Origin: an uncultured Bacteroidales bacterium
GTDB lineage: Bacteria > Bacteroidota > Bacteroidia > Bacteroidales > G3-4614
Length of the DNA: 64,000 bases
Reading direction: 5' to 3'
NCBI GenBank assembly: GCA_949297125.1
Contig: CASFRS010000005.1
Span: 1 to 64,000, forward strand
Positions 46,358 through 55,622 of the stretch are shown in pieces. The stretch's first letter is position 1; every line of letters starts with the position of its first letter. A program made the translations under genes and the position numbers. Below the pieces are notes generated by a model. The model worked only from the letters and a program-made list of their open reading frames with translations. It made no database searches and was not told where the DNA came from.

Positions 46358-48700
46358 ATGCGGATAAACCTGTCAATATCCACGCGCCTTAGCGCAATGA
46401 TAATCATATTCACCGGCATACTCTTCGTATCGAGTCTGCTGGCCATATTCAACTTCTCCAAGAAGCTGATCCGCCGCGAAGCGTTCACGAACGCAGCCAT
46501 ACTGCTCGACAACATCAACAACGAAGCCAACGCCTTTTTCATTCTCGTCTCCCTGTCGGTCGACAACGCATCGCTGACGGTAACCGAAAACAGCAATCTC
46601 CCTCCCGACTCGCTCTATTCCATAACAAGGAAGATTCTGCAGAACAGTCCCAACATAAAAGGGTCGGCCATAGCATTCCAGCCGGGGGCGACAAACGCGT
46701 ACACCGGGCCGTACGCCCCCTACACCTACCGCAAGGGAAACGGCATAATAGACACGCAACTCGACAACGGTACAGAACCGTACACACAAAGCCAGTGGTT
46801 CCGCAAGGCAAAAGAAGAGAACAGGAGCATCTGGAGCGACCCGTATTTCGATGCCTCGGGGTCGCAGGAGATGGTATTCACATACTCCCGCCCCTTTTAC
46901 AACGACAAGAACCAGTTCATGGGCGTTGTAACGGCCGACATCTCCATAAACTGGCTCTGCCGCAACCTCGAGAGGATAAAGCCGTACCGGGAAGCAATGA
47001 TGCACATAATAGACCGCAACGGAAACCTGATAGTAAAACACGGCGAACTGACAGCCGGGGAAAACATCTCCGCACGCCGGAGCGACGAACCCCTCGCCTC
47101 CCCGGACATGGCCGGGATTCGCAACGACATGGTTGCCGGAAAAGAAGGGTGGGCGGTTTACAGGCAGGAAGGAAGGCCGATGTTCATCTTCTACCAGCCG
47201 ATAGAGGAACTTGGGTGGTCCATGTACATGACCTGCCCGGCAAGCGCGATATTCCGCGAAGTGCACATGCTTGCAATATGGATAAGCATAGTAATGGCCG
47301 CAGCCCTGATAATAATGTTCATCAGCAGCTACCGGATAATACACAAGGTACTCTCTCCGCTGACAACGCTAACGGAGGCGGCCAACATGATATCCGGCGG
47401 AAACCTGCACGCCCCGCTGCCGGCAATAAGGACCAACGATGAAATAACCCAGCTCAGCAATGCGTTCTCCAAAATGCAGGATTCCCTCAACCGTTACATA
47501 AAGAGCCTCAAGCGCGAAACCGGCAACCGCGAACGCATGGAGAGCGAACTCCGCATAGCCGGCACAATCCAGAACGAGATGCTTCCCGACAACATGCCAG
47601 ACTACGGGGAGGGTACGCCAGTCGACCTCTACTCCGTCCTTATACCTGCAAAAGCCGTGGGGGGCGACCTGTACGACTATATAAAAAAGGGGGATACCCT
47701 CCGTTTCATAATCGGCGACGTATCGGGCAAAGGCATACCGGCCTCCATACTCATGGCCACCGCCATATCGCTGTTCCGCTCGGCCGCCTCCATATACGAC
47801 ACACCCGAAGAGATAATAGGAAGCATAAACAAGGAAATATCGCAAAGGAACAGATTGCAGATGTTCGTTACACTGCAGGCGGGCAAGATAGACCTGGTCC
47901 GCAACGAACTCCAAATCTGCAACGCCGGGCACACCCGTCCCATAATGGTAAGGCACGGCGGGGAGGCCCGCTACCTGGAAGTAACCCCCAACCTTCCGGC
48001 CGGCATAATAAAAGATTTCAGCTACCGCAGCGACAGTTATTCCATGACACCGGGCGACACGCTGCTGCTCTATACCGACGGGCTTACCGAAGCGGAAAAC
48101 GACAAGGGGGAACAGATAGGGGAAAAAGGGGTTCTCGACATGCTCGGCCGGGCTTCGGCATATCCGCCACAGGCCATAGTGATGCACCTGCTCGATAAGG
48201 TAAAAGAACATGCCGGCAATGCCGAACGCAATGACGACACGGCAATAATAGCCATACGCACCGGCAACGACCGCCCTTTCAAGCTGGAAATAAAAAACAG
48301 TTTAGAAGAGCTGGAAAAACTCCCGCCGTATATCCGGATGATTCTGCAGGGGCACGAAACCGATGCCGGAATCCCCGACAAGCTCAACCTTGCCCTGGAA
48401 GAACTGCTCACCAACACAATCAGCTACGGGTACAAGACAAAGAAACCGGAAACCATAACCGTAACAAGCTACGTGCACGACGGGAAAATAACGATACATG
48501 TAAGCGATACGGGCGAAAAGTTCGACATCACCTCGCAAGCCCCGGACGTAGAGCTGGATGCCACGGCAGAAGAGCGGAAGATAGGAGGATTAGGAATATT
48601 TTTGATAAACAAGATAATGGATAGCGTCGAATACAGCTATCTTTGCGGAAAGAATACCGTAACGCTTACAAAACAGCTAAAAACCCCAACCGACAGATGA
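46358..48700 (+). CDS. Membrane switch protein: extracellular sensor, HAMP, SpoIIE-type PP2C phosphatase and RsbW-like ATPase in one chain
   Basis: The 780-residue protein has two membrane helices (about residues 8-29 and 305-325) flanking a Cache-like extracytoplasmic domain, then a HAMP segment (HKVLSPLTTLTEAANMISGG). A PP2C/SpoIIE phosphatase follows with GGDLYDY, GDVSGKGIPASILMAT, LLYTDGLTEAEND and NDDTAIIAI. The C-terminus is a GHKL/RsbW-like ATPase with N box LALEELLTNTISY, DTGEKFD and GGLGIF. The phosphatase and the kinase of a partner switch are thus fused. The STAS antagonist begins in the stop overlap (ATGA). I chose the ATG at 46358, with its -7 element, over an upstream frame extending into the previous gene. 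Confidence 0.88.
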   Translation: MRINLSISTRLSAMIIIFTGILFVSSLLAIFNFSKKLIRREAFTNAAILLDNINNEANAFFILVSLSVDNASLTVTENSNLPPDSLYSITRKILQNSPNIKGSAIAFQPGATNAYTGPYAPYTYRKGNGIIDTQLDNGTEPYTQSQWFRKAKEENRSIWSDPYFDASGSQEMVFTYSRPFYNDKNQFMGVVTADISINWLCRNLERIKPYREAMMHIIDRNGNLIVKHGELTAGENISARRSDEPLASPDMAGIRNDMVAGKEGWAVYRQEGRPMFIFYQPIEELGWSMYMTCPASAIFREVHMLAIWISIVMAAALIIMFISSYRIIHKVLSPLTTLTEAANMISGGNLHAPLPAIRTNDEITQLSNAFSKMQDSLNRYIKSLKRETGNRERMESELRIAGTIQNEMLPDNMPDYGEGTPVDLYSVLIPAKAVGGDLYDYIKKGDTLRFIIGDVSGKGIPASILMATAISLFRSAASIYDTPEEIIGSINKEISQRNRLQMFVTLQAGKIDLVRNELQICNAGHTRPIMVRHGGEARYLEVTPNLPAGIIKDFSYRSDSYSMTPGDTLLLYTDGLTEAENDKGEQIGEKGVLDMLGRASAYPPQAIVMHLLDKVKEHAGNAERNDDTAIIAIRTGNDRPFKLEIKNSLEELEKLPPYIRMILQGHETDAGIPDKLNLALEELLTNTISYGYKTKKPETITVTSYVHDGKITIHVSDTGEKFDITSQAPDVELDATAEERKIGGLGIFLINKIMDSVEYSYLCGKNTVTLTKQLKTPTDR

Positions 48701-48999
48701 ACATCACAGCAAACACAACCGAAGGCAAAACATCGATAAGCGTAGAGGGGAGGATAGATACTCTCACTTCGGCCGAATTCCTGCAAACGGCCGAACCCTT
48801 TACCACCGTAGAGAACCCCGACGTAACAATCGACTGCAAAAACCTGCAGTACATCAGCAGCGCGGGACTGCGCGCCCTCCTGATACTGCAGAAGAACGTA
48901 AACGCCAACAGCGGGACGCTGGTGCTTGCCAACGTCATACCCGCAATAAGGGAGATATTCAAGATAACAGGGTTTGAATCCATTTTCACCATAAGATAG
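48697..48999 (+). CDS. STAS-domain anti-anti-sigma-like protein
   Basis: The 100-residue protein is a stand-alone STAS domain. The switch helix region is YISSAGLRALLILQK; by alignment with SpoIIAA/RsbV the second serine (Ser55) should be the phosphorylation site. Such proteins bind an RsbW-like kinase when unphosphorylated. The start overlaps the upstream stop by four bases, so the two proteins are made together and should be functional partners. No sigma B-like factor is encoded next to them. Confidence 0.88.
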   Translation: MNITANTTEGKTSISVEGRIDTLTSAEFLQTAEPFTTVENPDVTIDCKNLQYISSAGLRALLILQKNVNANSGTLVLANVIPAIREIFKITGFESIFTIR

Positions 49000-49023
49000 T
49001 CGGAGTCAATCCGGTAAGGAGAT

Positions 49024-50010
49024 ATGAAAATAGGGAAAACCGATTTCGGCGAAAAACCGCTCTTCCTGGCACCCATGGAAGGCGTAACAGACGCATCGTT
49101 CCGGCTTATGTGCAAGGAGTTCGGGGCAGACATGGTCTATACCGAATTCGTATCGGCCGACGCGCTCATACGCCATATAAAAAAGACGCAGGCCAAACTT
49201 GAAATATCAGACGAGGAACGTCCCGTGGCCATACAGATATACGGACGCGATGCGGAATCCATGGCCGAAGCCGCCCGCATCTGCGAAGAAGCTGCGCCCG
49301 ATATCATAGACATCAACTTCGGATGCCCCGTCAAGCGCGTTGCAGGCAAAGGGGCGGGGGCCGGTCTGTTGCGCGATATTCCCAAAATGCTGCAGATAAC
49401 CCGTGCCGTAGTGGAAAGCGTTGCACTTCCCGTTACCGTCAAGACACGGCTGGGGTGGGACCACGACAACCGCATAATAGAGACGCTTGCCGAAGAACTG
49501 CAATCGTGCGGCATAGCCGCCCTGACCATACACGGGCGTACGCGCAGCCAGATGTATACCGGACAAGCCGACTGGGAACCGATAAAACGCGTAAAGGAGA
49601 ATCCCCGCATGAACATTCCCGTAATAGGGAACGGCGACATAACCTCCCCGCAAAAGGCCGCAGAGTACTTTGAACGGTACGGTACCGATGCCATAATGAT
49701 AGGGCGCGGAGCAATAGGCAACCCGTGGATATTCCGCGACATCAAGGGGTATATCTTCTCGCCCGACAGGTACGTCCCGCTCACACCGGCCGAGAAGATG
49801 GAAGTATTCAGGCGTCAGATGCGCGAAAGCATAGCCCGGCTGGACGAACGCCGCGGCATACTGCACATACGCCGCCATCTGGCCGCCACATCGCTGTTCA
49901 AGGGAATCCCCGACTTCCGCGAAACCCGCATAGCCATGCTGCGCGCCGAAACAGCCTGCGAACTGGAAAAGATATTCGACAAGATAGAAACGACATTCCT
50001 GAAACAATAA
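49024..50010 (+). CDS. dusB: tRNA-dihydrouridine synthase
   Basis: The 328-residue FMN enzyme reduces uridines in the tRNA D loop. The N-terminal loop is APMEGVTDASFR, the catalytic cysteine is in INFGCPVKRVAGKGAGAGLL, and phosphate-binding residues follow in IGRGAIGNPWIF. The DusB subfamily fits best, but the exact target position is not shown by sequence. It follows the STAS gene by 24 bases, probably in the same transcript. Confidence 0.9.
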   Translation: MKIGKTDFGEKPLFLAPMEGVTDASFRLMCKEFGADMVYTEFVSADALIRHIKKTQAKLEISDEERPVAIQIYGRDAESMAEAARICEEAAPDIIDINFGCPVKRVAGKGAGAGLLRDIPKMLQITRAVVESVALPVTVKTRLGWDHDNRIIETLAEELQSCGIAALTIHGRTRSQMYTGQADWEPIKRVKENPRMNIPVIGNGDITSPQKAAEYFERYGTDAIMIGRGAIGNPWIFRDIKGYIFSPDRYVPLTPAEKMEVFRRQMRESIARLDERRGILHIRRHLAATSLFKGIPDFRETRIAMLRAETACELEKIFDKIETTFLKQ

Positions 50011-50022
50011 ACGTAGAAAAAG

Positions 50023-50745
50023 ATGAAAAAAAGAGCAATAACGCTGATAATAGCCGCCATTGCGGCAACAGGCTCGATAATGGCCGCCACGGCTGAAGAG
50101 AGCGTAAAGGAGAAATACGTCTATGCCGACAAGGAAATACACGAATTCGACAGAATAGCGGTAACCTCGCCCATAAACGTAGTATATACCCAGTCGGCCG
50201 ACTCGGCAAAGCAGCTCCGCATATACGCCCCCGAACAGATGCTGGCGAAAGTGAAGGCCGAAGTAAAGGACGGCAAACTCACCATAAGCTGCAACCGCGG
50301 GTTCAGAAAGGATTTCAACGTAATAATCGTCTACGCCCGCTCCAAGGCGCTCACAGGGGTGGAGTGCAGCGGGGGTGCGGTATTTACCGCTACTGAACCC
50401 GTCAACGGGGCCTACATATCGCTCAAGGTAACAGGGCAGAGCCAGATTCGCTGCACCGGGCTCAACTACGACGAAGTTAAAGGACGCCGCGGCATAGGGC
50501 AGGGCGACCTGATAATAGGAGGCAGGACCTCGAAAGCCAACCTCTCCATACTCGGGCGAGGTGAAATCAACGCCGAGAACCTGATATCGGAAACGGTAAG
50601 CTGCCGCATATTCGGGAAAGGCGACATAGGGTGCCACGTAAACGAAACCATAGAAGTAAGGAGCATAGGACGCGGATGCGCCTATTGCAAAGGAAACCTG
50701 CCGATAAGCGGCAAGCACGACAAGATAAGGAAAATGGTAAAATAG
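50023..50745 (+). CDS. DUF2807 (auto-transporter adhesin head GIN) family secreted protein
   Basis: The 240-residue protein has a signal peptide (MKKRAITLIIAAIAATGSIMA) and a right-handed beta-helix-like DUF2807 domain with short repeated strands (IAVTSPINVVYTQ, CSGGAVFTA, GRGEINAEN, GKGDIGCHV). Structural members look like the head of trimeric adhesins but function is unestablished. It lies 12 bases after dus, with a strong hairpin downstream. Confidence 0.85.
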   Translation: MKKRAITLIIAAIAATGSIMAATAEESVKEKYVYADKEIHEFDRIAVTSPINVVYTQSADSAKQLRIYAPEQMLAKVKAEVKDGKLTISCNRGFRKDFNVIIVYARSKALTGVECSGGAVFTATEPVNGAYISLKVTGQSQIRCTGLNYDEVKGRRGIGQGDLIIGGRTSKANLSILGRGEINAENLISETVSCRIFGKGDIGCHVNETIEVRSIGRGCAYCKGNLPISGKHDKIRKMVK

Positions 50746-50785
50746 CAGCCTGCTTCGCCTCGCCGACCCATTATCCGTATACCAG

Positions 50786-50828
50786 CAGCGGCATGCACTC
50801 TCCTTAAAGGTTGGGGTGCATGCCGCTG
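50786..50828 (+). terminator. Perfect hairpin between the DUF2807 gene and rdgB
   Basis: CAGCGGCATGCAC and GTGCATGCCGCTG form a perfect 13-bp stem with a 17-base loop. There is no clean T run after it, so it may be a terminator or another palindromic element. Confidence 0.55.
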
Positions 50829-50878
50829 TAACGACAACCTCCGCATAATAAAAAACCACCTGAAACCGTTATCAAGAT

Positions 50879-51463
50879 ATGACACTGAAGAATCTGGTAT
50901 TCGCAACCAACAACAGGCACAAGTTGCGTGAAGCAAGGGAGATGCTCGAAGGGAAAATACACATCCTCTCGCTCGCCGACATAGGGTGCCACGACACCAT
51001 ACCCGAAACAGCCGACACCCTGCAGGGCAACGCACTGGAGAAGGCGCGCTACATAAAGGCGCACTACGGTTACGACTGCTTTGCCGACGATACCGGCCTT
51101 CAGGTAGTACAACTGGGCGGACGCCCCGGCGTCTATTCGGCACGCTACGCAGGCGAAGAGTGCGACCCCGAAAAAAACATGCAGAAACTACTTGGCGAAC
51201 TTGACGGGGAGAATGACCGCAGAGCATCGTTCATAACAGTAGTAGCCCTTATAGAAGGCAATGACGAAAAGATATTTGAAGGAGAAGTAAAAGGGCGCAT
51301 ACTGACAGAAAGGCAAGGCGGTGAAGGGTTCGGTTACGATCCCCTCTTCGTACCTGACGGATACGAAGAGAGTTTTGCGCAAATGGGCAACGAAACCAAA
51401 AACCGCATAAGCCACCGCGCCCGTGCCATGCAAAAGATGAAAGAATACCTTTTGGGCAGATAA
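50879..51463 (+). CDS. rdgB: Non-canonical purine NTP pyrophosphatase (RdgB/HAM1)
   Basis: The 194-residue protein removes ITP, dITP and XTP from the nucleotide pool. The motif [32 protein letters not shown] and the C-terminal HRARAMQKM all match. Length is normal for the family. porZ begins 19 bases downstream. Confidence 0.95.
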   Translation: MTLKNLVFATNNRHKLREAREMLEGKIHILSLADIGCHDTIPETADTLQGNALEKARYIKAHYGYDCFADDTGLQVVQLGGRPGVYSARYAGEECDPEKNMQKLLGELDGENDRRASFITVVALIEGNDEKIFEGEVKGRILTERQGGEGFGYDPLFVPDGYEESFAQMGNETKNRISHRARAMQKMKEYLLGR

Positions 51464-51482
51464 AAACAGAGAAGAAAATTCC

Positions 51483-53810
51483 ATGACAAAAAAGATAACC
51501 TCCTTCATAACGGCAGCAATAATGCTCCTGTGTACGGAAATGACCGCGCAGACGGAAATGTTCCAATGGAAGACATACACACCGTACGGAACACCCGGTC
51601 AGATTTCGGAAACACGTACCGGCGTCTACTTCACATCGGACGGCTATCTATACCTCTACGGAAAAAGCGACAACTCCCTGTCAGGGCTGACACGCGACAA
51701 CTCCCTGTCCGACTCCGACATAAAACTTATAGAATACAACTACGAAAAAGACCTGCTGGTAATAGCCTACCGGAACAGCAACATAGACCTCCTCACGGGC
51801 GGGCGCATATACAACATACCGTACATAAAGGAAGCCGTAATGACAGGGTCTAAAACCATAAACAATATCAACATCATACCCGAAAGGGATGAAATATACA
51901 TTTCAACCGATTTCGGCGTGGTAATAATAAACAGCAAAAAATACGAAATAAAGAACAGTTTCATTCTCGGGCGCAAGATATACGATGCCGCATGCCATAA
52001 CGACATCTACTACATAAGCGATGCGGAAAAAGGGGTAATGGAGTGCAGCGACGAAGAGATACCTTACAAGTACGAGAACTGGAGACAGTCGGCCGACCTC
52101 ACCCACATAGCGAAAAAAATAGTAATCAACGACGGGGCGATATGGACGGTCAGCACGGCCGCAATAACCAGGTATATCCCGGGCGTAACAAATGAAAAGG
52201 TGGAGTTCGGCACTTTCGACTTCATAAAAAGAACCCCCGGAAACGAAATATACGCATACCACGGCGGAAAAATATCGGTATACAACTCCGACGGGACCAA
52301 AAAGGGAGAAACTGAACTGGACCGGTACACCGACGATATTCCGGCAGACATAAGCAACGGCAACCGTACAGGAACATACTGGGGAATAAGCGGCAAAGGG
52401 ATAAAATCGTACAGGATATCCGACGGTACGGTAACCCTTACGGCCGACGTACCGGTAAAAGACAGGCCATCGGTAACCGTTCCCTACACACTCGCCGTGC
52501 AGGGAAAATCGCTCTACTGCATCCCCACGGGAATAAACACTGACTATGAAGACGAGAGCCTCACGGCCAACATAGCGAGAATGAACAATTACAGGTGGGA
52601 AAACATCCTGTGCGACGACATACCGTCCATAAACAACAAAAACACCGGAAAATTCGGCCTTACCTCCGACATAGTCATATCCCCGCACGATGAAAACACC
52701 ATATACGTAGGGACATGGTTCGACGGCCTTTACCGTTTCAGGAACAACCGTTACGATGCTGTATGGAACTATACCAACAGCCCCATAACCGGCATGTTCG
52801 ACAACTATGTAAATATGATAGGCGCACTTGCTTTCGATTCCGGCAACAACCTGTGGATGACAAGTTACAGTCCCGACTGCGGGCTGCTTGCCATGAAACC
52901 CGACGGTACATTCGTAACATTCGCAAACAGCGACCTGAAAGACCGAAAATACTTTACGCAGATACTGATACCGGAACAGAGCGGGACAAAATGGATAATC
53001 CACGGGGGGGCATCGGGTTTCATATATGCGCACAACCATAACGGCACGCTCGAAAACCAGGGCGATGATACATACCGCATGTTCACCACCTTCACCGACC
53101 AGGACAACCGCAGCATAGACGGTTCAAGGTTTTACTGCGCGGCAGAAGACCGCAGCGGCAGGATATGGATAGGAACGGACCGCGGGCCCATACTCCTCAA
53201 CCGGCCCGACAATTTCCGCAACAGCAACTTCAGCTGTTACGTTATAAAGATACCGCGCAACGACGGGACCAATACGGCCGACCTTCTGCTCAATGCCGAA
53301 GTGATACGCGCCATAGAACCGGACGATGCAGGCAACATATGGCTGGGGACCGAAACTTCAGGGGCATACCTTGTAAGCGAAGACGGACAAACCACCATAT
53401 ACCACTTCACTACTGAAAACTCGGTACTCCCGTCGGACAAGATATACGACGTAAAAGTAAAGCACGATACGGGCGAAGTCTTCTTCGCAACCGAAAAAGG
53501 GCTTGTATCGTTCAGGGCGGAAGCAGCCGAAGCACAGGAGAATTACGACAACGTCTACGCCTTCCCCAACCCTGTACGCCCGGAATACACCGGGGTGATA
53601 ACGGTAACGGGGCTCGAATTCAACTCGCTTGTAAAGATAACCGACACGGCCGGAAACCTCATCTATCAGAACTATTCGCAAGGAGGGCAGATAGTATGGG
53701 ACGGCAACGGACCCGACGGCCGTCGGGTAAAGAGCGGAATCTACTACGTATGGATGTCCAACAGCGAAAACAAGGACGGCAAGGTAGCCAAGATTGCCGT
53801 AATAAACTGA
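51483..53810 (+). CDS. porZ: Type IX secretion system protein PorZ-like
   Basis: The 775-residue protein has a signal peptide, two beta-propeller domains and a C-terminal sorting-type domain; size and layout match P. gingivalis PorZ (about 776 residues). Early marks are YNYEKDLLVIAYRNSNIDLL and PERDEIYISTDFGVVIIN; late, propeller-like regulator motifs RSGRIWIGTDRGPILL and AGNIWLGTETSGAYL. The tail (FPNPVRPEYTGVITVTGL, then GRRVKSGIYYVWM) is a type IX-like domain. PorZ is part of the cell-surface attachment complex that links cargo to A-LPS. No other por gene is in the window. Confidence 0.85.
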   Translation: MTKKITSFITAAIMLLCTEMTAQTEMFQWKTYTPYGTPGQISETRTGVYFTSDGYLYLYGKSDNSLSGLTRDNSLSDSDIKLIEYNYEKDLLVIAYRNSNIDLLTGGRIYNIPYIKEAVMTGSKTINNINIIPERDEIYISTDFGVVIINSKKYEIKNSFILGRKIYDAACHNDIYYISDAEKGVMECSDEEIPYKYENWRQSADLTHIAKKIVINDGAIWTVSTAAITRYIPGVTNEKVEFGTFDFIKRTPGNEIYAYHGGKISVYNSDGTKKGETELDRYTDDIPADISNGNRTGTYWGISGKGIKSYRISDGTVTLTADVPVKDRPSVTVPYTLAVQGKSLYCIPTGINTDYEDESLTANIARMNNYRWENILCDDIPSINNKNTGKFGLTSDIVISPHDENTIYVGTWFDGLYRFRNNRYDAVWNYTNSPITGMFDNYVNMIGALAFDSGNNLWMTSYSPDCGLLAMKPDGTFVTFANSDLKDRKYFTQILIPEQSGTKWIIHGGASGFIYAHNHNGTLENQGDDTYRMFTTFTDQDNRSIDGSRFYCAAEDRSGRIWIGTDRGPILLNRPDNFRNSNFSCYVIKIPRNDGTNTADLLLNAEVIRAIEPDDAGNIWLGTETSGAYLVSEDGQTTIYHFTTENSVLPSDKIYDVKVKHDTGEVFFATEKGLVSFRAEAAEAQENYDNVYAFPNPVRPEYTGVITVTGLEFNSLVKITDTAGNLIYQNYSQGGQIVWDGNGPDGRRVKSGIYYVWMSNSENKDGKVAKIAVIN

Positions 53811-53837
53811 TACGGCACACGGAAATATCTGATATAT

Positions 53838-53873
53838 AAAAAAGTCCCTCCGACAGGTCGAGGCCTGTCGCGG
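53838..53873 (-). terminator. Terminator hairpin between porZ and the radical SAM gene
   Basis: CGACAGG pairs with CCTGTCG in GACAGGTCGAGGCCTGTC, and six A residues at 53838-53843 give a T run on the minus strand, so it most clearly ends the radical SAM transcript. It may also serve porZ. Confidence 0.65.
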
Positions 53874-53878
53874 GTATT

Positions 53879-54655
53879 TCAGTACACCGAAACGGGAACT
53901 CCCGTCTCGCGCAGAATTGCGGCAATCCTTTCCAGTTCGGGACGCTCCACCTTTGTCAGTGCGCTCTCCGGAGTGTCCCGGGCAATGGAATAGACCATCA
54001 CGCCTGCAGGTTTCAGAAAAGCTACCGCCTCCTTGAGCGCGGCGACTTCCGCACCGGTGGTATTGTCCACCGCTCCGGAATTGTGCATTCCCCTTACGAA
54101 CATGGTCTGCAAAATGAACTTTCCTTCAAAACGCGACAGTGCCTCAATCTGACGGGCAACGGTAAGTCCCGACATGCACGGTGCATTCAGAATCCTGAAA
54201 GTAGAATCCACGGCCGTGTCCAATTTCAATATATTGTTGTCCACACTGCAAAGGGCTTTGAATACCGAATCGTCCCATACCCTTGTGGCGTTCGACAAAA
54301 CCGAAACCTTCACATCGGGAAAATAAGTATCCCTCAACATAAGCGTATCTTCTATTACGCCGCCGAAATCGGGATTCAGCGTAGGCTCGCCGTTTCCGGC
54401 AAAAGTTATGACATCGAGCCTCTGCCCGGCCTCTTTCATTGAAAACAGCCTCTGTTCCAGGGCGTTCTTTACATCGGCTCTTGCAGGCATATGCCTGTCT
54501 CCGGCATGTTCGGCGTTATACCCGCACTCGCAGTATATGCAGTCGAAAGAACAGAGCTTCCCTTCCGATGGAAGCAGGTTGACCCCGAGCGAAATTCCCA
54601 GACGCCTGCTCTTGACAGGACCGAAAACAATACCTTCAAACAATTTCGTGGACAT
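53879..54655 (-). CDS. Radical SAM protein
   Basis: The 258-residue protein has the radical SAM cluster motif in CSFDCIYCECG (C-x3-C-x2-C) near residue 35, the GGE-like motif FAGNGEPTLNPDF and a complete partial barrel. The N-terminal VFGPVKSRRLGISLGVN is characteristic of a small, widely distributed family often annotated as a wybutosine/YfkB-like enzyme; the substrate is unknown. It is divergent from the DUF4294 gene across a 346-base gap. Confidence 0.88.
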   Translation of the reverse strand: MSTKLFEGIVFGPVKSRRLGISLGVNLLPSEGKLCSFDCIYCECGYNAEHAGDRHMPARADVKNALEQRLFSMKEAGQRLDVITFAGNGEPTLNPDFGGVIEDTLMLRDTYFPDVKVSVLSNATRVWDDSVFKALCSVDNNILKLDTAVDSTFRILNAPCMSGLTVARQIEALSRFEGKFILQTMFVRGMHNSGAVDNTTGAEVAALKEAVAFLKPAGVMVYSIARDTPESALTKVERPELERIAAILRETGVPVSVY

Positions 54656-54730
54656 TCTCGTACAATAAAATAAATAATCCTTATTCGGCAGGCTTCTTAG
54701 AAAAACAGTACTGAAACCTTTTTACGGCTG

Positions 54731-54738
54731 CAAATTTA
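54731..54738 (-). promoter_or_regulatory. Putative -7 element of the radical SAM gene
   Basis: Minus-strand TAAATTTG followed by CAG is a perfect TAnnTTTG, about 75 bases before the ATG at 54655. Confidence 0.45.
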
Positions 54739-54870
54739 GCAATAAAACCGACTGTCCATACAATACGTGCCGCACAATATAAACAGGAAAAACAGATGCG
54801 GCATTAAACTGAAAAACCGATAAATAGTCATAACATAAGCTATACAATCGGGGCATATCCATAAAAATAG

Positions 54871-54878
54871 TATCTTTA
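54871..54878 (+). promoter_or_regulatory. Possible -7 element of the DUF4294 gene
   Basis: TATCTTTA departs from TAnnTTTG at the last base. It lies about 120 bases before the ATG, so this assignment is tentative. Confidence 0.3.
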
Positions 54879-55001
54879 CGCACAAACAGGAACTTCAAAT
54901 ACAGAAGCGGGCCGTTCCCGCCGCAGAGAAACACTTCATAAACACCATACACGTCCTATACGGCAAATACACGTCATACACAACCTACAGACTGGAAACA
55001 G

Positions 55002-55622
55002 ATGAAAAAGTGGATAACCGGCATACTACTCACCTTATCTGCGCTCGGCACGGCAAAAGGGGCCGACGGAAATGCCAATCCATACCTCGACAGGCACTCT
55101 ATATTCAGCCGCCCGTATCTGTCGGTAATAGAAACCGGCGATACCGTAATAACCATAAACATGCAACAGATAGTCTGCATGCCGGAGTACAAGTTCAAGA
55201 ACAGAAGAGACGAAAAGTTTTACTGGAAAACGGTAAGGGACGTAAAAAAGACCCTGCCGTACGCTAAAATGGTACGTGCTGCAATAATAGAGACATACGA
55301 GTATATACAGACCATCCCCGAGGACCAGCGCGAAGCTCACCTTAAACAGATGGAAAAGGATATATTCAAGGAGTACCGTCCGGTATTGAAAGAGTTCACA
55401 TATTCGCAGGCAAAGATGCTAATACTGCTTATTGACCGCGAATGCAACCAGACCTCCTTCAATATACTGAAATCTTTTCTCGGAGGGTTCAGGGCCAGGT
55501 TCTGGCAAATGTTCGGAGGAATGTTCGGACTGAGCCTCAAAAAAGACTACGAACCCGAAAAAAGAGAACGCGACAGGATAATAGAACGCGTGTGCATACT
55601 TGTAGAATCGGGTATGCTATGA
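55002..55622 (+). CDS. DUF4294 domain protein
   Basis: The 206-residue protein has a signal peptide (MKKWITGILLTLSALGTAKG) and the DUF4294 core (NMQQIVCMPEYKFKNRRDE, ILLIDRECNQTSFNILKSFLGGFRARFWQ, in shorter pieces: LIDRECNQTS, LKSFLGGFRA). DUF4294 is found mainly in Bacteroidota and its role is unknown; the signal peptide puts it in the periplasm or envelope. Its TGA stop overlaps the convergent methyltransferase by six bases. Confidence 0.85.
   Translation: MKKWITGILLTLSALGTAKGADGNANPYLDRHSIFSRPYLSVIETGDTVITINMQQIVCMPEYKFKNRRDEKFYWKTVRDVKKTLPYAKMVRAAIIETYEYIQTIPEDQREAHLKQMEKDIFKEYRPVLKEFTYSQAKMLILLIDRECNQTSFNILKSFLGGFRARFWQMFGGMFGLSLKKDYEPEKRERDRIIERVCILVESGML

Larger units (their letters stand above)
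54656..55001. other. Divergent intergenic region, radical SAM / DUF4294
   Basis: AT-rich, without a convincing ORF. It carries a minus-strand -7 box (54738-54731) and a plus-strand TATCTTTA box (54871-54878), each discussed as a promoter for its flanking gene. No other structure stood out. Confidence 0.6.
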
